NCBI GenBank assembly: GCA_021295955.1
Contig: JAGWBJ010000005.1
Coordinates: 230,597 to 294,596, forward strand
Reading direction: 5' to 3'
Origin: Dehalococcoidia bacterium
GTDB taxonomy: Bacteria > Chloroflexota > Dehalococcoidia > Lucifugimonadales > JAGWBF01
Length of the DNA: 64,000 bases
Part shown: positions 33,195 through 44,574 of the stretch, piece after piece
How positions within the stretch are numbered: the stretch's first letter is position 1
How the letters are laid out: each line of letters begins with the position of its first letter
Translations under genes and position numbers: made by a program
Notes under the pieces: model-generated
What the model was told of the DNA's origin: nothing
The model's database searches: none
What the model saw: the letters and a program-made list of their open reading frames with translations, nothing else

Positions 33195-33752
33195 ATGCTG
33201 GAAGTAGTAATCGACAGCATCCGAGTGAGCTTGATGAACTACCAGCGGGTCGTGATTCTGAAGGAGAAAGAATCGGACCGGTACCTACCCATCTGGATCG
33301 GGCCGGCGGAAGCCGACGCGATCGCGGTCAAGCTCCAGGACATATCCGTTCCCAGACCCCTGACCCACGACCTCCTACGCACGGTCATCGACGACCTGGG
33401 CGGGGCCGTCCATCACATCCTGGTGAACGACCTGGAGAGCGACACCTTCTACGCCAAGGTGATCATAAACGTCAACGGCAAGAGCCTGGAGGTGGACTCC
33501 CGTCCCAGCGACGCCATCGCCCTGGCCGTTCGGGTCCAGGTGCCCATCTTCGTAGAGGAGCAGGTCCTGGAGAAGGCCGGCATCCTCCTGGACAAGGAGA
33601 CGGGCAAGCCCCTGCTACCCGAGGACGCGGCGGACCAGACCGAGAAGTCCCCGGATGTGAAGGAGGAGGAGCTCCGCAGGATGTCGGCCTTTACCGACTT
33701 CATCAACAGCTTGGACCTGGAGGACTTCGGAAAGCAGCAACAGGAGAGATAG
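33195..33752 (+). CDS. Bifunctional nuclease family protein (DUF151)
   Basis: VVILKEKESDRYLPIWIGPAEADAIAVKLQ; DSRPSDAIALAVR. Confidence 0.93.
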   Translation: MLEVVIDSIRVSLMNYQRVVILKEKESDRYLPIWIGPAEADAIAVKLQDISVPRPLTHDLLRTVIDDLGGAVHHILVNDLESDTFYAKVIINVNGKSLEVDSRPSDAIALAVRVQVPIFVEEQVLEKAGILLDKETGKPLLPEDAADQTEKSPDVKEEELRRMSAFTDFINSLDLEDFGKQQQER

Positions 33753-33788
33753 CGTACCCCTCGGACCCCCAGAGTCAACCGAGAAAGA

Positions 33789-33819
33789 CCCCCGGCCGTC
33801 CTTGGCCGGGGGTTTTTTT
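33789..33819 (+). terminator. Rho-independent terminator
   Basis: cccccggcc-gtcctt-ggccggggg-ttttttt. Confidence 0.93.
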
Positions 33820-33865
33820 GCCGGGCTCCCTGGCAGGAGAAGTCGGTTGACGCCCGATGTAACTA

Positions 33866-34135
33866 GTGATAGGATTCACTAGGCCTGAGATGGGTATGCC
33901 ATGGTGGGTGCTGGCCTTCCGACTGTCGGGGCTGGGGTTCTACATAGCCCTCTGCACCGTAGGTGGCATTGTGGGGGGAGTGCTGGTGGACAGGGCCTTG
34001 GGCACCAAGGTTATCTTTCTGTTGGTGGGTCTAATCTTGGGATGCGCCTCAGCGTTTTACGGGACTTACAAAATGGTGTCCCCCCTCCTCATCTCCAACG
34101 GGAGTGACGGGCCCCCGAGCGGGAGGGATGGGTAG
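33866..34135 (+). CDS. AtpZ/AtpI-type small membrane protein
   Basis: Two TM segments, GFYIALCTVGGIVGGVLVDRALGTKVIFLLVGLILG, position at head of atp operon. Confidence 0.8.
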   Translation: MIGFTRPEMGMPWWVLAFRLSGLGFYIALCTVGGIVGGVLVDRALGTKVIFLLVGLILGCASAFYGTYKMVSPLLISNGSDGPPSGRDG

Positions 34136-35157
34136 TGCCCTCCGGCGCCGGAGCTCGGCGGCTCCTGCTACTGGGCGGTCTCGCCCTTCTGGCCCTTTTC
34201 GTCGCGGGCCTAATCACCGGGGCCATCGGGACGGCCATCCTCAGAGGCGAGGACCAGGACCCGCTTCTGCCCCAGCCCCAGGTCCACCTTCCGCCCCAGC
34301 CCATATTCCCCGCCGAGGCCCGCAGCGAGCACAACTTTGCGCCCAACAAGGCCGACGAGGGCCACGGGTCGGGGGACGAAGCCATAGGGAAGAAGCCGTA
34401 CCACTTCACGCCCCTGGGCATGTTCGACTTCGCCATCACCAACACCATGTTATCGGCCTGGGTCACGACCCTGGTGCTGCTTGGCATCTTCCTGTTTGGC
34501 GTAAGAAAGGCCAAGATGGTGCCCGGCAGGCTGCAAAACCTGGTGGAGATGGCCGTCGAGGCGCTGCTGGGGTTCGTGGAGGGAGTTATCGGAAGGGACA
34601 TGGGCCGACGGGTCTTCCCCCTCATCGCCACCGTGTTCCTCTTCGTGGCCTTCAATGCGTGGATAGCCCTGCTGCCCATCTATCCGTCCCTGGGGTTCAA
34701 GGACAGCGACGGAGACATAGCGGCCCACCTGGTGCGCTCGGCAGGCACCGACCTGAACATGCCCCTGGCCCTGGCCTTGGTGTCCTTCGTCTTCGTGGAG
34801 TACTGGGGACTGCGCATGCTGGGCTTCGGGTACCTGGGCAAGTTCATCCCCGTCGGCCAGTTCTTCCGCAACGTCCGGCGGGGACAGCTATTCCAGGCGG
34901 GCATTTCCCTGTTCGTGGGCTTCCTGGAGGGGATAAGCGAGCTGGTCCGGGTGGTGAGCTTCACCTTCAGGCTGTTTGGAAACATGACCGCCGGCGAGGT
35001 CCTGGTGTTGATGGCGGCCTTCCTGGTACCCTTTGTGGCCACGGTGGCCGTGTACGGGTTGGAACTGCTGGTGGGTGCGGTCCAGGCCCTCATCTTCGCG
35101 GGCCTGACCCTGGTGTTCGTGACGGTGGCAACGACGCCCCACGAAGAGGAACACTGA
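34135..35157 (+). CDS. atpB: ATP synthase F0 subunit a
   Basis: SFTFRLFGNMTAGEVLV signature; GTG start. Confidence 0.95.
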   Translation: MPSGAGARRLLLLGGLALLALFVAGLITGAIGTAILRGEDQDPLLPQPQVHLPPQPIFPAEARSEHNFAPNKADEGHGSGDEAIGKKPYHFTPLGMFDFAITNTMLSAWVTTLVLLGIFLFGVRKAKMVPGRLQNLVEMAVEALLGFVEGVIGRDMGRRVFPLIATVFLFVAFNAWIALLPIYPSLGFKDSDGDIAAHLVRSAGTDLNMPLALALVSFVFVEYWGLRMLGFGYLGKFIPVGQFFRNVRRGQLFQAGISLFVGFLEGISELVRVVSFTFRLFGNMTAGEVLVLMAAFLVPFVATVAVYGLELLVGAVQALIFAGLTLVFVTVATTPHEEEH

Positions 35158-35185
35158 GCCAAGCTGCACCGAAGGAGACGGTGAC

Positions 35186-35281
35186 ATGGATTTCATAATC
35201 ATAGGCCTGCTGGTTGTGTCCATCGGTCTGAGCGCCGCAGCACTGGGAGTGGCGAGCGCCGGGCTCATGCGCAACGACTAG
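35186..35281 (+). CDS. 31-aa single-TM microprotein in the atp operon
   Basis: gaaggagacggtgac then MDFIIIGLLVVSIGLSAAALGVASAGLMRND*; below the ORF-track length cut-off. Confidence 0.6.
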   Translation: MDFIIIGLLVVSIGLSAAALGVASAGLMRND

Positions 35282-35298
35282 CACACGGACCATCTTAA

Positions 35299-35625
<327 letters not shown>

Positions 35626-35709
35626 GCGGGGGCCGGCACGAAGCTCGATAGCCGAGGAACATTGGGCGCCTTGCAAAGACTGGGCGCCTTGGGAAATTGG
35701 GGGTAAGCC

Positions 35710-36210
35710 TTGGAGGATCTGGGACTCAACTTCCCCAGCCTGATAATATTTCTGGTCAACTTCCTCATACTGTTGGGGATACTGTACCTGTTCGCCTACA
35801 AGCCGATCCTTCGGATAATGGACCAGCGGTCGGAGCGGATCAGGGAGAGCCTGGAGGCGGCCGAGCGGGCCCGCGAGGATGCCGACCGGTCCCAGGCCGA
35901 TACCCAAAGGCAGCTTGCAGAAGCGCGGGCCGAGGGCCAGAAGCTCATCGACCAGGCCAGGGAGCTTGCCGACAAGTATCGCAGCGAGGAGCAGGAGAAG
36001 GCCCGGCAGGAGGCTGAGGCGTTCGTCGCCAGGGCCAGGGAGGACATCCAGAGGGAGCGGGACGCCGCCGTCCAGGAGGTAAGGTCCCACTTCGCCGATC
36101 TGGCCATATCCACCGCCGAGAAGGTCATCGAGCGCTCCCTGGACCGGGACGCCCACGGCGACCTCATCGCCAGGGTACTGGAGGAGGGCGAGACCCTTCG
36201 CCGGGGTTAG
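35710..36210 (+). CDS. atpF: ATP synthase F0 subunit b
   Basis: N-terminal TM, long charged coiled coil, operon position. Confidence 0.95.
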   Translation: MEDLGLNFPSLIIFLVNFLILLGILYLFAYKPILRIMDQRSERIRESLEAAERAREDADRSQADTQRQLAEARAEGQKLIDQARELADKYRSEEQEKARQEAEAFVARAREDIQRERDAAVQEVRSHFADLAISTAEKVIERSLDRDAHGDLIARVLEEGETLRRG

Positions 36211-36216
36211 CAATGT

Positions 36217-36768
36217 ATGCCTGATAGCGCGTCAGCCAAGAGGTACGCCCAGGCGGTATTCGACCTGGCCCTGGAGCGGGAGCGCCTGGAGCAGTGGGCG
36301 GAGGGCCTCGGCGCTCTGTGCCGCGCCATGGAGAACCTGGACATGTTCGGGTTCCTGGAGCACGCCAAGGTGACCATGCCCCAGAAGGTCCGCACCATCG
36401 GGGAGGCCCTCCCGGACGTGGACCCACTGCTGAGGAACCTCCTCTGCGTTCTGGTGGACAGGGGCCTGACCGAGCTGGTCCCCGAGGTGGAGAAGGGCTA
36501 CCGCCGTTTGCTGGACGCTCACATGGGCAGGGAGCAGGTGCAGGTCTCGTCCGCCGTACCCCTGGAGGACTCGGAGCAGAAGAACATCTCCGACTTCCTC
36601 TCGGGACTAATCCGCAAGGAAGTGGTCATGGAGACCCGCGTGGACCCCTCCATTCTGGGAGGTTTGGTCATCCGCGTAGGCGACCGGCTCATCGACGGCA
36701 GCACCCGGACCCGGTTGGCCGAGATGGGCAAGCGGTTGCAGCAGGGAGCTATCGAGGCGAGCGCATAA
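36217..36768 (+). CDS. atpH: ATP synthase F1 subunit delta
   Basis: SAKRYAQAVFDLA; PSILGGLVIRVGDRLIDGSTRTRL. Confidence 0.95.
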   Translation: MPDSASAKRYAQAVFDLALERERLEQWAEGLGALCRAMENLDMFGFLEHAKVTMPQKVRTIGEALPDVDPLLRNLLCVLVDRGLTELVPEVEKGYRRLLDAHMGREQVQVSSAVPLEDSEQKNISDFLSGLIRKEVVMETRVDPSILGGLVIRVGDRLIDGSTRTRLAEMGKRLQQGAIEASA

Positions 36769-36831
36769 GCCAGTCGAGCCGGCGCCGTTGCCCGATGGGA
36801 GCGGCGCCGACGGCACTCAGGAGGTAAACCG

Positions 36832-38349
36832 GTGACTACCCGAGGCCAAGACATAGTCTCCGTCATCCGAAGGCAGATAGAGGAGTTCGGATCCGAGCTG
36901 ACCCTCGTCGACGTGGGCACCGTCGTCGAGGTGGGAGACGGCATAGCCCGAATCCAGGGGCTCCAGGGGGCCCAGTACAACGAGATCCTGGAGTTTCCCA
37001 ACGGCGTCATGGGCCTCGCCCTGAACCTGGAAGAGGACACGGTGGGCGCGGCCATCATGGGGGACCCCAACGCCGTCAAGGAGGGCGATACGGTACGCTC
37101 CACGGGCCGCATCATCGAGGTGCCCGTGGGCGCCGCCTTGGTGGGCAGGGTGGTGGACCCCCTGGGACGGCCGCTGGACGGCAAGGGTCCCGTTAACGCC
37201 GACCGGACCCTGCCGGTGGAGCGCATCGCTCCCAACGTCGTGACCCGACAGTCGGTGGACACCCCCGTCCAGACCGGGGTGAAAGCCATAGACTCCATGA
37301 TCCCCATCGGCAGGGGGCAGCGAGAGCTCATCATCGGCGACAGGTCCACCGGCAAGACGGCCATCGCCATCGACGCCATCATCAACCAGAAGGGCCAGGA
37401 CCTGATCTGCATCTACGTGGCCATCGGCCAGAAACAGGGGAAGGTGGCCCAGGTGCTGGCCAGCCTGGAGGAGAACGGCGCCATGGACCACACCCTGGTG
37501 GTGGCCGCCAACGCATCGGACCCGGCGCCCCTCCAGTACATCGCCCCCTACGCCGGCTGCGCCATGGCCGAAGCCTTCCTGGCCGAGGGCAAGGACTCGC
37601 TGATCATATACGACGACCTGACCAAGCACGCTTGGGCGTACAGGCAGCTATCCCTGCTGCTCCGCAGGCCCGCAGGCCGGGAGGCCTACCCGGGGGACGT
37701 CTTCTACCTGCACAGCCGGCTCCTGGAGCGGGCGGCCAAGCTGGCCCCGGAGTTCGGCGGCGGCTCCATAACCGCCCTGCCCATCATCGAGACCCAGGCT
37801 GGAGACGTCTCCGCGTACATTCCCACCAATGTTATCTCTATCACCGACGGGCAGATATACCTGGAGCCCGAGCTGTTCAACTCGGGCATCCGTCCCGCAG
37901 TGAACGTGGGCCTCTCGGTGTCCCGCGTGGGGGGCGCGGCCCAGACCAGGGCGATCCGCAAGGTCGCCGGACGGCTCCGCCTGGACCTGGCCCAGTACCG
38001 GGAGCTGGCCACCTTCGCCCAGTTCGGCACCGCCGACCTGGACCGGGCCACCCGGGCCCAGCTCGAACGGGGGCAGCGGAGCACCGAAATCCTCAAGCAG
38101 CTCCAATATCAGCCCATGAGCCTGGAGCAAGAGGTGATAGTCCTCTACGCCGTCAACAACGGGGACTTGGACGACGTTCCCGTCACCAGATGCCAGGAGT
38201 TCGAGGACGGGCTGCTGAGGTACGTGGAATCGACCAAGCCCGACATCGCCCGGGCCATCTCCGAGAGCAAGGACATAGCCGACGACACCGAAGCGGCGCT
38301 CAAGGAGGCGATCCAGGAGTTCAAGTCCACCTTCAACCTAACGGAGTAG
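36832..38349 (+). CDS. atpA: ATP synthase F1 subunit alpha
   Basis: [20 protein letters not shown]; operon position. Confidence 0.98.
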   Translation: MTTRGQDIVSVIRRQIEEFGSELTLVDVGTVVEVGDGIARIQGLQGAQYNEILEFPNGVMGLALNLEEDTVGAAIMGDPNAVKEGDTVRSTGRIIEVPVGAALVGRVVDPLGRPLDGKGPVNADRTLPVERIAPNVVTRQSVDTPVQTGVKAIDSMIPIGRGQRELIIGDRSTGKTAIAIDAIINQKGQDLICIYVAIGQKQGKVAQVLASLEENGAMDHTLVVAANASDPAPLQYIAPYAGCAMAEAFLAEGKDSLIIYDDLTKHAWAYRQLSLLLRRPAGREAYPGDVFYLHSRLLERAAKLAPEFGGGSITALPIIETQAGDVSAYIPTNVISITDGQIYLEPELFNSGIRPAVNVGLSVSRVGGAAQTRAIRKVAGRLRLDLAQYRELATFAQFGTADLDRATRAQLERGQRSTEILKQLQYQPMSLEQEVIVLYAVNNGDLDDVPVTRCQEFEDGLLRYVESTKPDIARAISESKDIADDTEAALKEAIQEFKSTFNLTE

Positions 38350-38417
38350 GAATCGGACCGCCGGGGCGCGTGACTCACGTTGGCCCCGTCTCCACAGCAG
38401 GTCCCGACAGGTAGGAA

Positions 38418-39278
38418 ATGGCAAGCATCCGGCAGATAAGGCGCCGCATCCGGAGCATCGAGAACACCGCCAAGGTGACCAAGGCGATGGAGATGATCGC
38501 CGCGTCCAAGATGCGCCGCGCCCAAGCCAGCGTGCTGGCCGGGCGCCCGTACTCGGAGAAGATCCAGCAGGTGATCGCCGACCTGGCGGCCCAACCCAGC
38601 GAGGACGGCACCTCCTCCCAGCCACTGCTGGAGGCCCGGCCCATCCAGCGGGTGGGTCTCGTGCACATCACCCCGGACCGGGGCCTGTGCGGCGGCCTCC
38701 ACTCCAACCTGAACAGGCGGGTGAGCCAGTTCATCATCGAGCAGCAGGTGCCGGCCACCATCGTGGCCGTCGGACGCAAGGGCAGGGACTTCATGGTCCG
38801 ATACGGCCAGGACGTGAAGGCCGTATTCATCAACCTGGGCGACCGACCAGCCCTGGCCGACACCATAGCCATATCCAGCATGGTGATCGACCAGTACACC
38901 AAGGGCGAGGTCGACGAGGTGCACCTGTCCTACGTGGAGTTCGTGTCCACCACCGTCCAGCGTCCCGTGGTCAAGCGCCTGCTCCCCATAGTGCCCGCCG
39001 AGCTGACCGCCTACGAGCGGGTGGGGTACATATACGAGCCCAGCGGCCAGGTGGTGCTTGGCTCCCTGCTGCCCAGGTTCGTAGAGATGGAGATATACCA
39101 TGCCCTCCTGGAGCTGATAGCCAGCGAGCAGTCGGCCAGGATGGTGGCCATGCGCAACGCCACCGAGAACGCGGGAGAGATGGTGGATGACCTGACACTC
39201 CTGGCCAACAAGGTCCGCCAGGAGAGCATCACCAACGAGCTGCTGGACATCCTGGGCGGCTCGGAAGTGCTGGCATAA
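38418..39278 (+). CDS. atpG: ATP synthase F1 subunit gamma
   Basis: IRRRIRSIENTAKVTKAMEMIAASKMRRAQ; ITNELLDILGGSEVL. Confidence 0.97.
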   Translation: MASIRQIRRRIRSIENTAKVTKAMEMIAASKMRRAQASVLAGRPYSEKIQQVIADLAAQPSEDGTSSQPLLEARPIQRVGLVHITPDRGLCGGLHSNLNRRVSQFIIEQQVPATIVAVGRKGRDFMVRYGQDVKAVFINLGDRPALADTIAISSMVIDQYTKGEVDEVHLSYVEFVSTTVQRPVVKRLLPIVPAELTAYERVGYIYEPSGQVVLGSLLPRFVEMEIYHALLELIASEQSARMVAMRNATENAGEMVDDLTLLANKVRQESITNELLDILGGSEVLA

Positions 39279-39311
39279 GGGCAACGCCTTTGTCTTCCTC
39301 GCGTAAGGTAG

Positions 39312-40730
<1,419 letters not shown>

Positions 40731-40739
40731 GGGGCGCTC

Positions 40740-41171
40740 ATGGTAACGATGCTCCTGGAGATAGTGACCGCCGAGCGAGAGGTCTACTCGGACGACGTGG
40801 AGGCGGTCAACGCCCCCGGGGTCGAGGGAGACCTGGGGATACTACCCCATCACGCTCCCCTGATGACAAGTCTCCAGCCGGGGGAGCTGATGATCCGCAA
40901 GGACGGCCGGGACGAGTACCTGATGGTGAGCGGAGGGTTCCTGGAGGTGATGGGGAACCGGGTGACCATCCTGGCCGACGCGTGCGAGCGGTCCGACGAG
41001 ATCGACGAGCAACGCGCCCAGGAAGCGATGGGGCGGGCCCAGGAGCGGATTGCGAACCGCACCGCGGACCTGGACCTGGAGCAGGCCGCCAGTGCCTTCA
41101 GGCGTGCCGAGACCCGCTTGAGGATAGCGCGCCGGCGGCGGACCCGCGCCGCGCCTCCCCCCGGGGCCTAG
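40740..41171 (+). CDS. atpC: ATP synthase F1 subunit epsilon
   Basis: APGVEGDLGILPHHAPLMTSLQPGEL. Confidence 0.95.
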   Translation: MVTMLLEIVTAEREVYSDDVEAVNAPGVEGDLGILPHHAPLMTSLQPGELMIRKDGRDEYLMVSGGFLEVMGNRVTILADACERSDEIDEQRAQEAMGRAQERIANRTADLDLEQAASAFRRAETRLRIARRRRTRAAPPPGA

Positions 41172-41178
41172 TCGCCGC

Positions 41179-41847
41179 TCAGGCTTCGTCATCCTCGCCC
41201 AGCAGGTAGAAGGTCATGGTCTGGAGGGCCAGCACCGGGTCGACGTTTCGCACCTTCACCCCGTCGGGCGCCTGGGCCGCGATGGGCGCGTAGTTGAGAA
41301 TGGCCTTCACCCCCGCCCCCACCAGCCGGTCAACGACTCCCTGGGCGTGGGGTCCGGGCACACCGACGATGCCGATGCCGATGCCCCGCTCCATCACCGT
41401 CTCGTCCAGCTCCTCCACCGGCTGCACCTTGAGGTTTCCCACCGTTCTTCCGATGATGCGGCGGTCGGCGTCGAAGGCCGCGACGACGTGGAAGCCCTCG
41501 GGCGCGAAACCCGGGTAGCTCAGCACGGCACGTCCCAGCCGTCCAACGCCCACCAGCACCACGTTCCAGCGGCGGTCGAGTCCCATGATCTCCTTGAGCT
41601 CCATGATCAGGTGCCTGACCCTGTAGCCGCGGCCCTGTTTGCCGAACCGGCCGAAATAGCTGAGGTCCTTCCTGATCTGCGCGGGCGTCACCTGCAGGAT
41701 CTCGCCCAGCCGCTGAGAGCTGACGATGTTGACCCCCTGGGCCATCAGGGAGCTCAGGACCCGGATGTACTGGGGGAGGCGCATCACCACGACCTCGGGG
41801 ACCCCTCCCGGTCCGGCCTGCCGAGCCACCGACCTCCCTGCCATCAT
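41179..41847 (-). CDS. rex: Redox-sensing transcriptional repressor Rex
   Basis: RLPQYIRVLSSL...QIRKDLSYFGRFGKQGRGY; GVGRLGRAVLSY Rossmann motif. Confidence 0.95.
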   Translation of the reverse strand: MMAGRSVARQAGPGGVPEVVVMRLPQYIRVLSSLMAQGVNIVSSQRLGEILQVTPAQIRKDLSYFGRFGKQGRGYRVRHLIMELKEIMGLDRRWNVVLVGVGRLGRAVLSYPGFAPEGFHVVAAFDADRRIIGRTVGNLKVQPVEELDETVMERGIGIGIVGVPGPHAQGVVDRLVGAGVKAILNYAPIAAQAPDGVKVRNVDPVLALQTMTFYLLGEDDEA

Positions 41848-41873
41848 GCCCCCTATACCAGAGACGAATTCAA

Positions 41874-41909
41874 TTGGTGAATTATATCACGTGGCAGATA
41901 TGCTATAAT
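41874..41909. promoter_or_regulatory. Candidate Rex operator (GTGAATTATATCAC, 41877-41890) overlapping the -35 region of a TATAAT promoter (41904-41909)
   Basis: GTGA-N6-TCAC palindrome in the rex/cca divergent intergenic region. Confidence 0.55.
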
Positions 41910-41922
41910 TGGCCCGTCCCTC

Positions 41923-43200
41923 ATGACACGCCAGCGTACTCCCCTGCCACCGGCAGACATCCCCTCCTCCCTCCATCGGTCCCTGCCACTGGAGGCGGTT
42001 GATTTGCTGGCCCCCATATGCGCGGAGGCCCGCAACGCCGGCCTTTCCCTATACCTGGTAGGCGGGCCCGTGCGGGACCTGCTGCTGGAGAAGCCCGTCA
42101 AGGACCTGGACCTGGTGGTAGAAGGCGACGCCCAGACCCTGGCGTCCACGCTGGCCGCGAGACTGGAGGGCCGCCTCGTTGCCCGCTCCCAGTTCGGCAC
42201 GGCGGCCCTGCGTCTGGGGAAGCAGTCGCTGGACTTGGTAACCGCCCGTCGCGAGACGTACCCGAGGCCCGGGGCCCTGCCCCAGGTCACACCCAGCTCC
42301 ATCGAGGACGACCTGGCCCGCCGGGACTTCACCATCAACGCCATGGCCCTTCCCCTGACGGGACCGGCGAAGGGCGGACTCCTGGACCCCCATGGGGGGC
42401 GGGCCGACCTCTCGGCGGGGGTCATCCGAGTCCTGCACCACGCGAGCTTCATCGACGACCCTACGCGCGTCCTGAGGGCCCTCCGCTACGAGCAGAGGCT
42501 GGGCTACCGGCTGGATGAGGCCACGGAGCGGCGGCTGATGGAAGCCCTGGACACGGGGGCCATGGACACCCTGAGCGGAGACCGCCTCAGGAAAGAGCTG
42601 TCGGCGGTGCTCCGGGAGGCCGAGCCCCACCGGGCCCTCCGCCGCTGCGCGGAGCTAGCCGTCCTGACGGCCATCCACCCGGCCATGGGGAACGACTCCG
42701 CCGTCGCCGCCCTCGCCGGGTCCGGGGAAGCTTTCTCGCCCCTGGAGTACCTGGCCGCACTGTCCTTTCCGTCATCGAAGGAGCAGGGGATGTCGTTGGT
42801 CCATCGCCTTCGCATGCCCGCCACATGGAAGAAGGTCGTCGAGGACACCGCTGCCGTGAGACTCGACGTGGCCCCGAACATCGCCGGTGGACCCGACTAC
42901 ACCAGGTCGGCCCTGTACCTGGTGCTGGAGCCCTACGCACCCGAGGCCCTCCGGGTAAACGCCATCATGGCCGAGGACCCTGCCGTCGGAAGGGCCCTGA
43001 AGTCGTACCTTGACGATATGCGTTATGTAAAGCCACTACTCAAGGGGGGCGACCTGGTCTCCATCGGGTTCCCCCAGGGTCCCCTGGTTGGGGACGCGCT
43101 ACGGGAGCTGCAGTCGGCCCGGCTGGACGGCCTGGTCACGACCCGGGACGACGAGATCAAGACCGCCGAGGGATACCTCGCATCGAGGAGAGCCGGTTGA
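41923..43200 (+). CDS. CCA-adding enzyme / poly(A) polymerase family
   Basis: LVGGPVRDLLLEKPVKDLDLVVEGD; RRDFTINAMALPL; DPTRVLRALRYEQRLGY. Confidence 0.94.
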   Translation: MTRQRTPLPPADIPSSLHRSLPLEAVDLLAPICAEARNAGLSLYLVGGPVRDLLLEKPVKDLDLVVEGDAQTLASTLAARLEGRLVARSQFGTAALRLGKQSLDLVTARRETYPRPGALPQVTPSSIEDDLARRDFTINAMALPLTGPAKGGLLDPHGGRADLSAGVIRVLHHASFIDDPTRVLRALRYEQRLGYRLDEATERRLMEALDTGAMDTLSGDRLRKELSAVLREAEPHRALRRCAELAVLTAIHPAMGNDSAVAALAGSGEAFSPLEYLAALSFPSSKEQGMSLVHRLRMPATWKKVVEDTAAVRLDVAPNIAGGPDYTRSALYLVLEPYAPEALRVNAIMAEDPAVGRALKSYLDDMRYVKPLLKGGDLVSIGFPQGPLVGDALRELQSARLDGLVTTRDDEIKTAEGYLASRRAG

Positions 43201-43409
43201 TCGAACAAGACGAGACCTGCATCGTCTGCTCAGGGCCGCTGGACGAGCACCACCAGGCTTCCTGCCAGATGTGCGGGGGCAAGTTCCACCAGCCCTGGAG
43301 CGTGGACGTGGATATACCCCAGTGCGGCCGTATCGCCAGCCACGACGAGGCCCTGGCATTGGTGTTCCTCTGCCACAACTGCTATCAGGCGCTTCAAGAA
43401 GGCTCTTAA
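43197..43409 (+). CDS. Small zinc-ribbon-like protein
   Basis: CIVCSGPLDEHHQASCQMCGGKFH...CHNC; start overlaps upstream stop. Confidence 0.65.
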   Translation: MIEQDETCIVCSGPLDEHHQASCQMCGGKFHQPWSVDVDIPQCGRIASHDEALALVFLCHNCYQALQEGS

Positions 43410-43442
43410 AAGGGGACTGGGCCCGCAACGGGAGGACAGGGC

Positions 43443-44480
43443 ATGAAGGCGGTTTTCATACAAGAGCACGGCGGACCGGAGGTCTTGACCTCCGGTGAGC
43501 TGCCGGAGCCCATGGTACGAGACGGCCTTGTGAAGGTCCGGGTAAAGGCCGGCTCCCTGAACCGGTTGGACGTCTACACTAGGACCGGGGTCCGGGGCAT
43601 GCGCCGGGAGTTTCCGCCTCCGCTGGTGCTCGGAGGCGACTGCGCCGGGGAGGTCGCGGAGGTCGGAGGCGGCGTGCAGGGACTCGGCGCGGGCGACCGG
43701 GTGGTGGTCAACCCCAACATCACCTGCGGCGACTGTGCCCGGTGCCTGGCCGGTGAGGACGACCTCTGCCCGGCCATCCAAATGCTGGGCTCGGCCCTGG
43801 ACGGCAGCTACGCCGAGTACGTCGTGGTCCCGGCCGCCAACGTCCACCCAATCGCCGACCACGTCTCCTACGAGGACGCCGCGGCGGTCCCGACGACCTT
43901 TCTGCCCATGTGGAACATGCTAGTGCGGCGGGGAGGGCTGAAACCGTGGGAGACTGTCCTGGTGCTGTCGGCGTCTGCAGGGGTCGGCGCCGCCGCGATA
44001 CAGGTGGCCAAAAACGTCATCGGCGCAAGGGTCATCGCCACCACCAGCACGGCGGACAAGGCGGCCAGAGCGCGGGAGACGGGCGCGGACGAGGTGATCA
44101 ACTACACCGAGGAGGACATCACCAAGAGGGCCCGCGAGCTGACGGGGGGAGCGGGGGTGGACATGGTCGTCGACCACGTGGGCGCCGAGTTCTTTGCGGC
44201 CGCGTACAGCGCGCTGAGGCCCGGCGGCAGATACGGCAACTGCGGCGTCACCACGGGATACAAGTACGACCTGCACATGGGAGCGATGTTCACCAGGCAT
44301 CTCAGTGTGTTCGGCGTCTTCATGGGCACCAAGGAAGACATGCGGCAGATAGTGGAGATGGTGAACCGGGGCAAGGTCCACTCCACCATCCACCGGACCT
44401 TCCCCCTGGAGAACGCCGCCGACGCCCATCGCGCCATGGAGGAGCGGAACTTCTTCGGGAAGCTTCTGCTGGTGCAGTAG
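43443..44480 (+). CDS. Zinc-binding alcohol dehydrogenase / MDR family
   Basis: GGDCAGEVAEVGGGVQGLGAGDRVVVNPNITCGDCARCLAGEDDLC; LSASAGVGAAAIQVAK. Confidence 0.94.
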   Translation: MKAVFIQEHGGPEVLTSGELPEPMVRDGLVKVRVKAGSLNRLDVYTRTGVRGMRREFPPPLVLGGDCAGEVAEVGGGVQGLGAGDRVVVNPNITCGDCARCLAGEDDLCPAIQMLGSALDGSYAEYVVVPAANVHPIADHVSYEDAAAVPTTFLPMWNMLVRRGGLKPWETVLVLSASAGVGAAAIQVAKNVIGARVIATTSTADKAARARETGADEVINYTEEDITKRARELTGGAGVDMVVDHVGAEFFAAAYSALRPGGRYGNCGVTTGYKYDLHMGAMFTRHLSVFGVFMGTKEDMRQIVEMVNRGKVHSTIHRTFPLENAADAHRAMEERNFFGKLLLVQ

Positions 44481-44574
44481 TACCTGCGTCGGGGGCGCCG
44501 GGCGCACACCGCTTGTACATTGGCCCAGGCGGAAGATCTGACGATCTCCAATAGGACGGGAGGAGGCCGGCAAG

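Noticed and set aside
41171-41179. Missing terminator between convergent atpC and rex
   Set aside because: Only 7 nt separate the stops, but bidirectional read-through or Rho-dependent termination is common; not evidence of a special system
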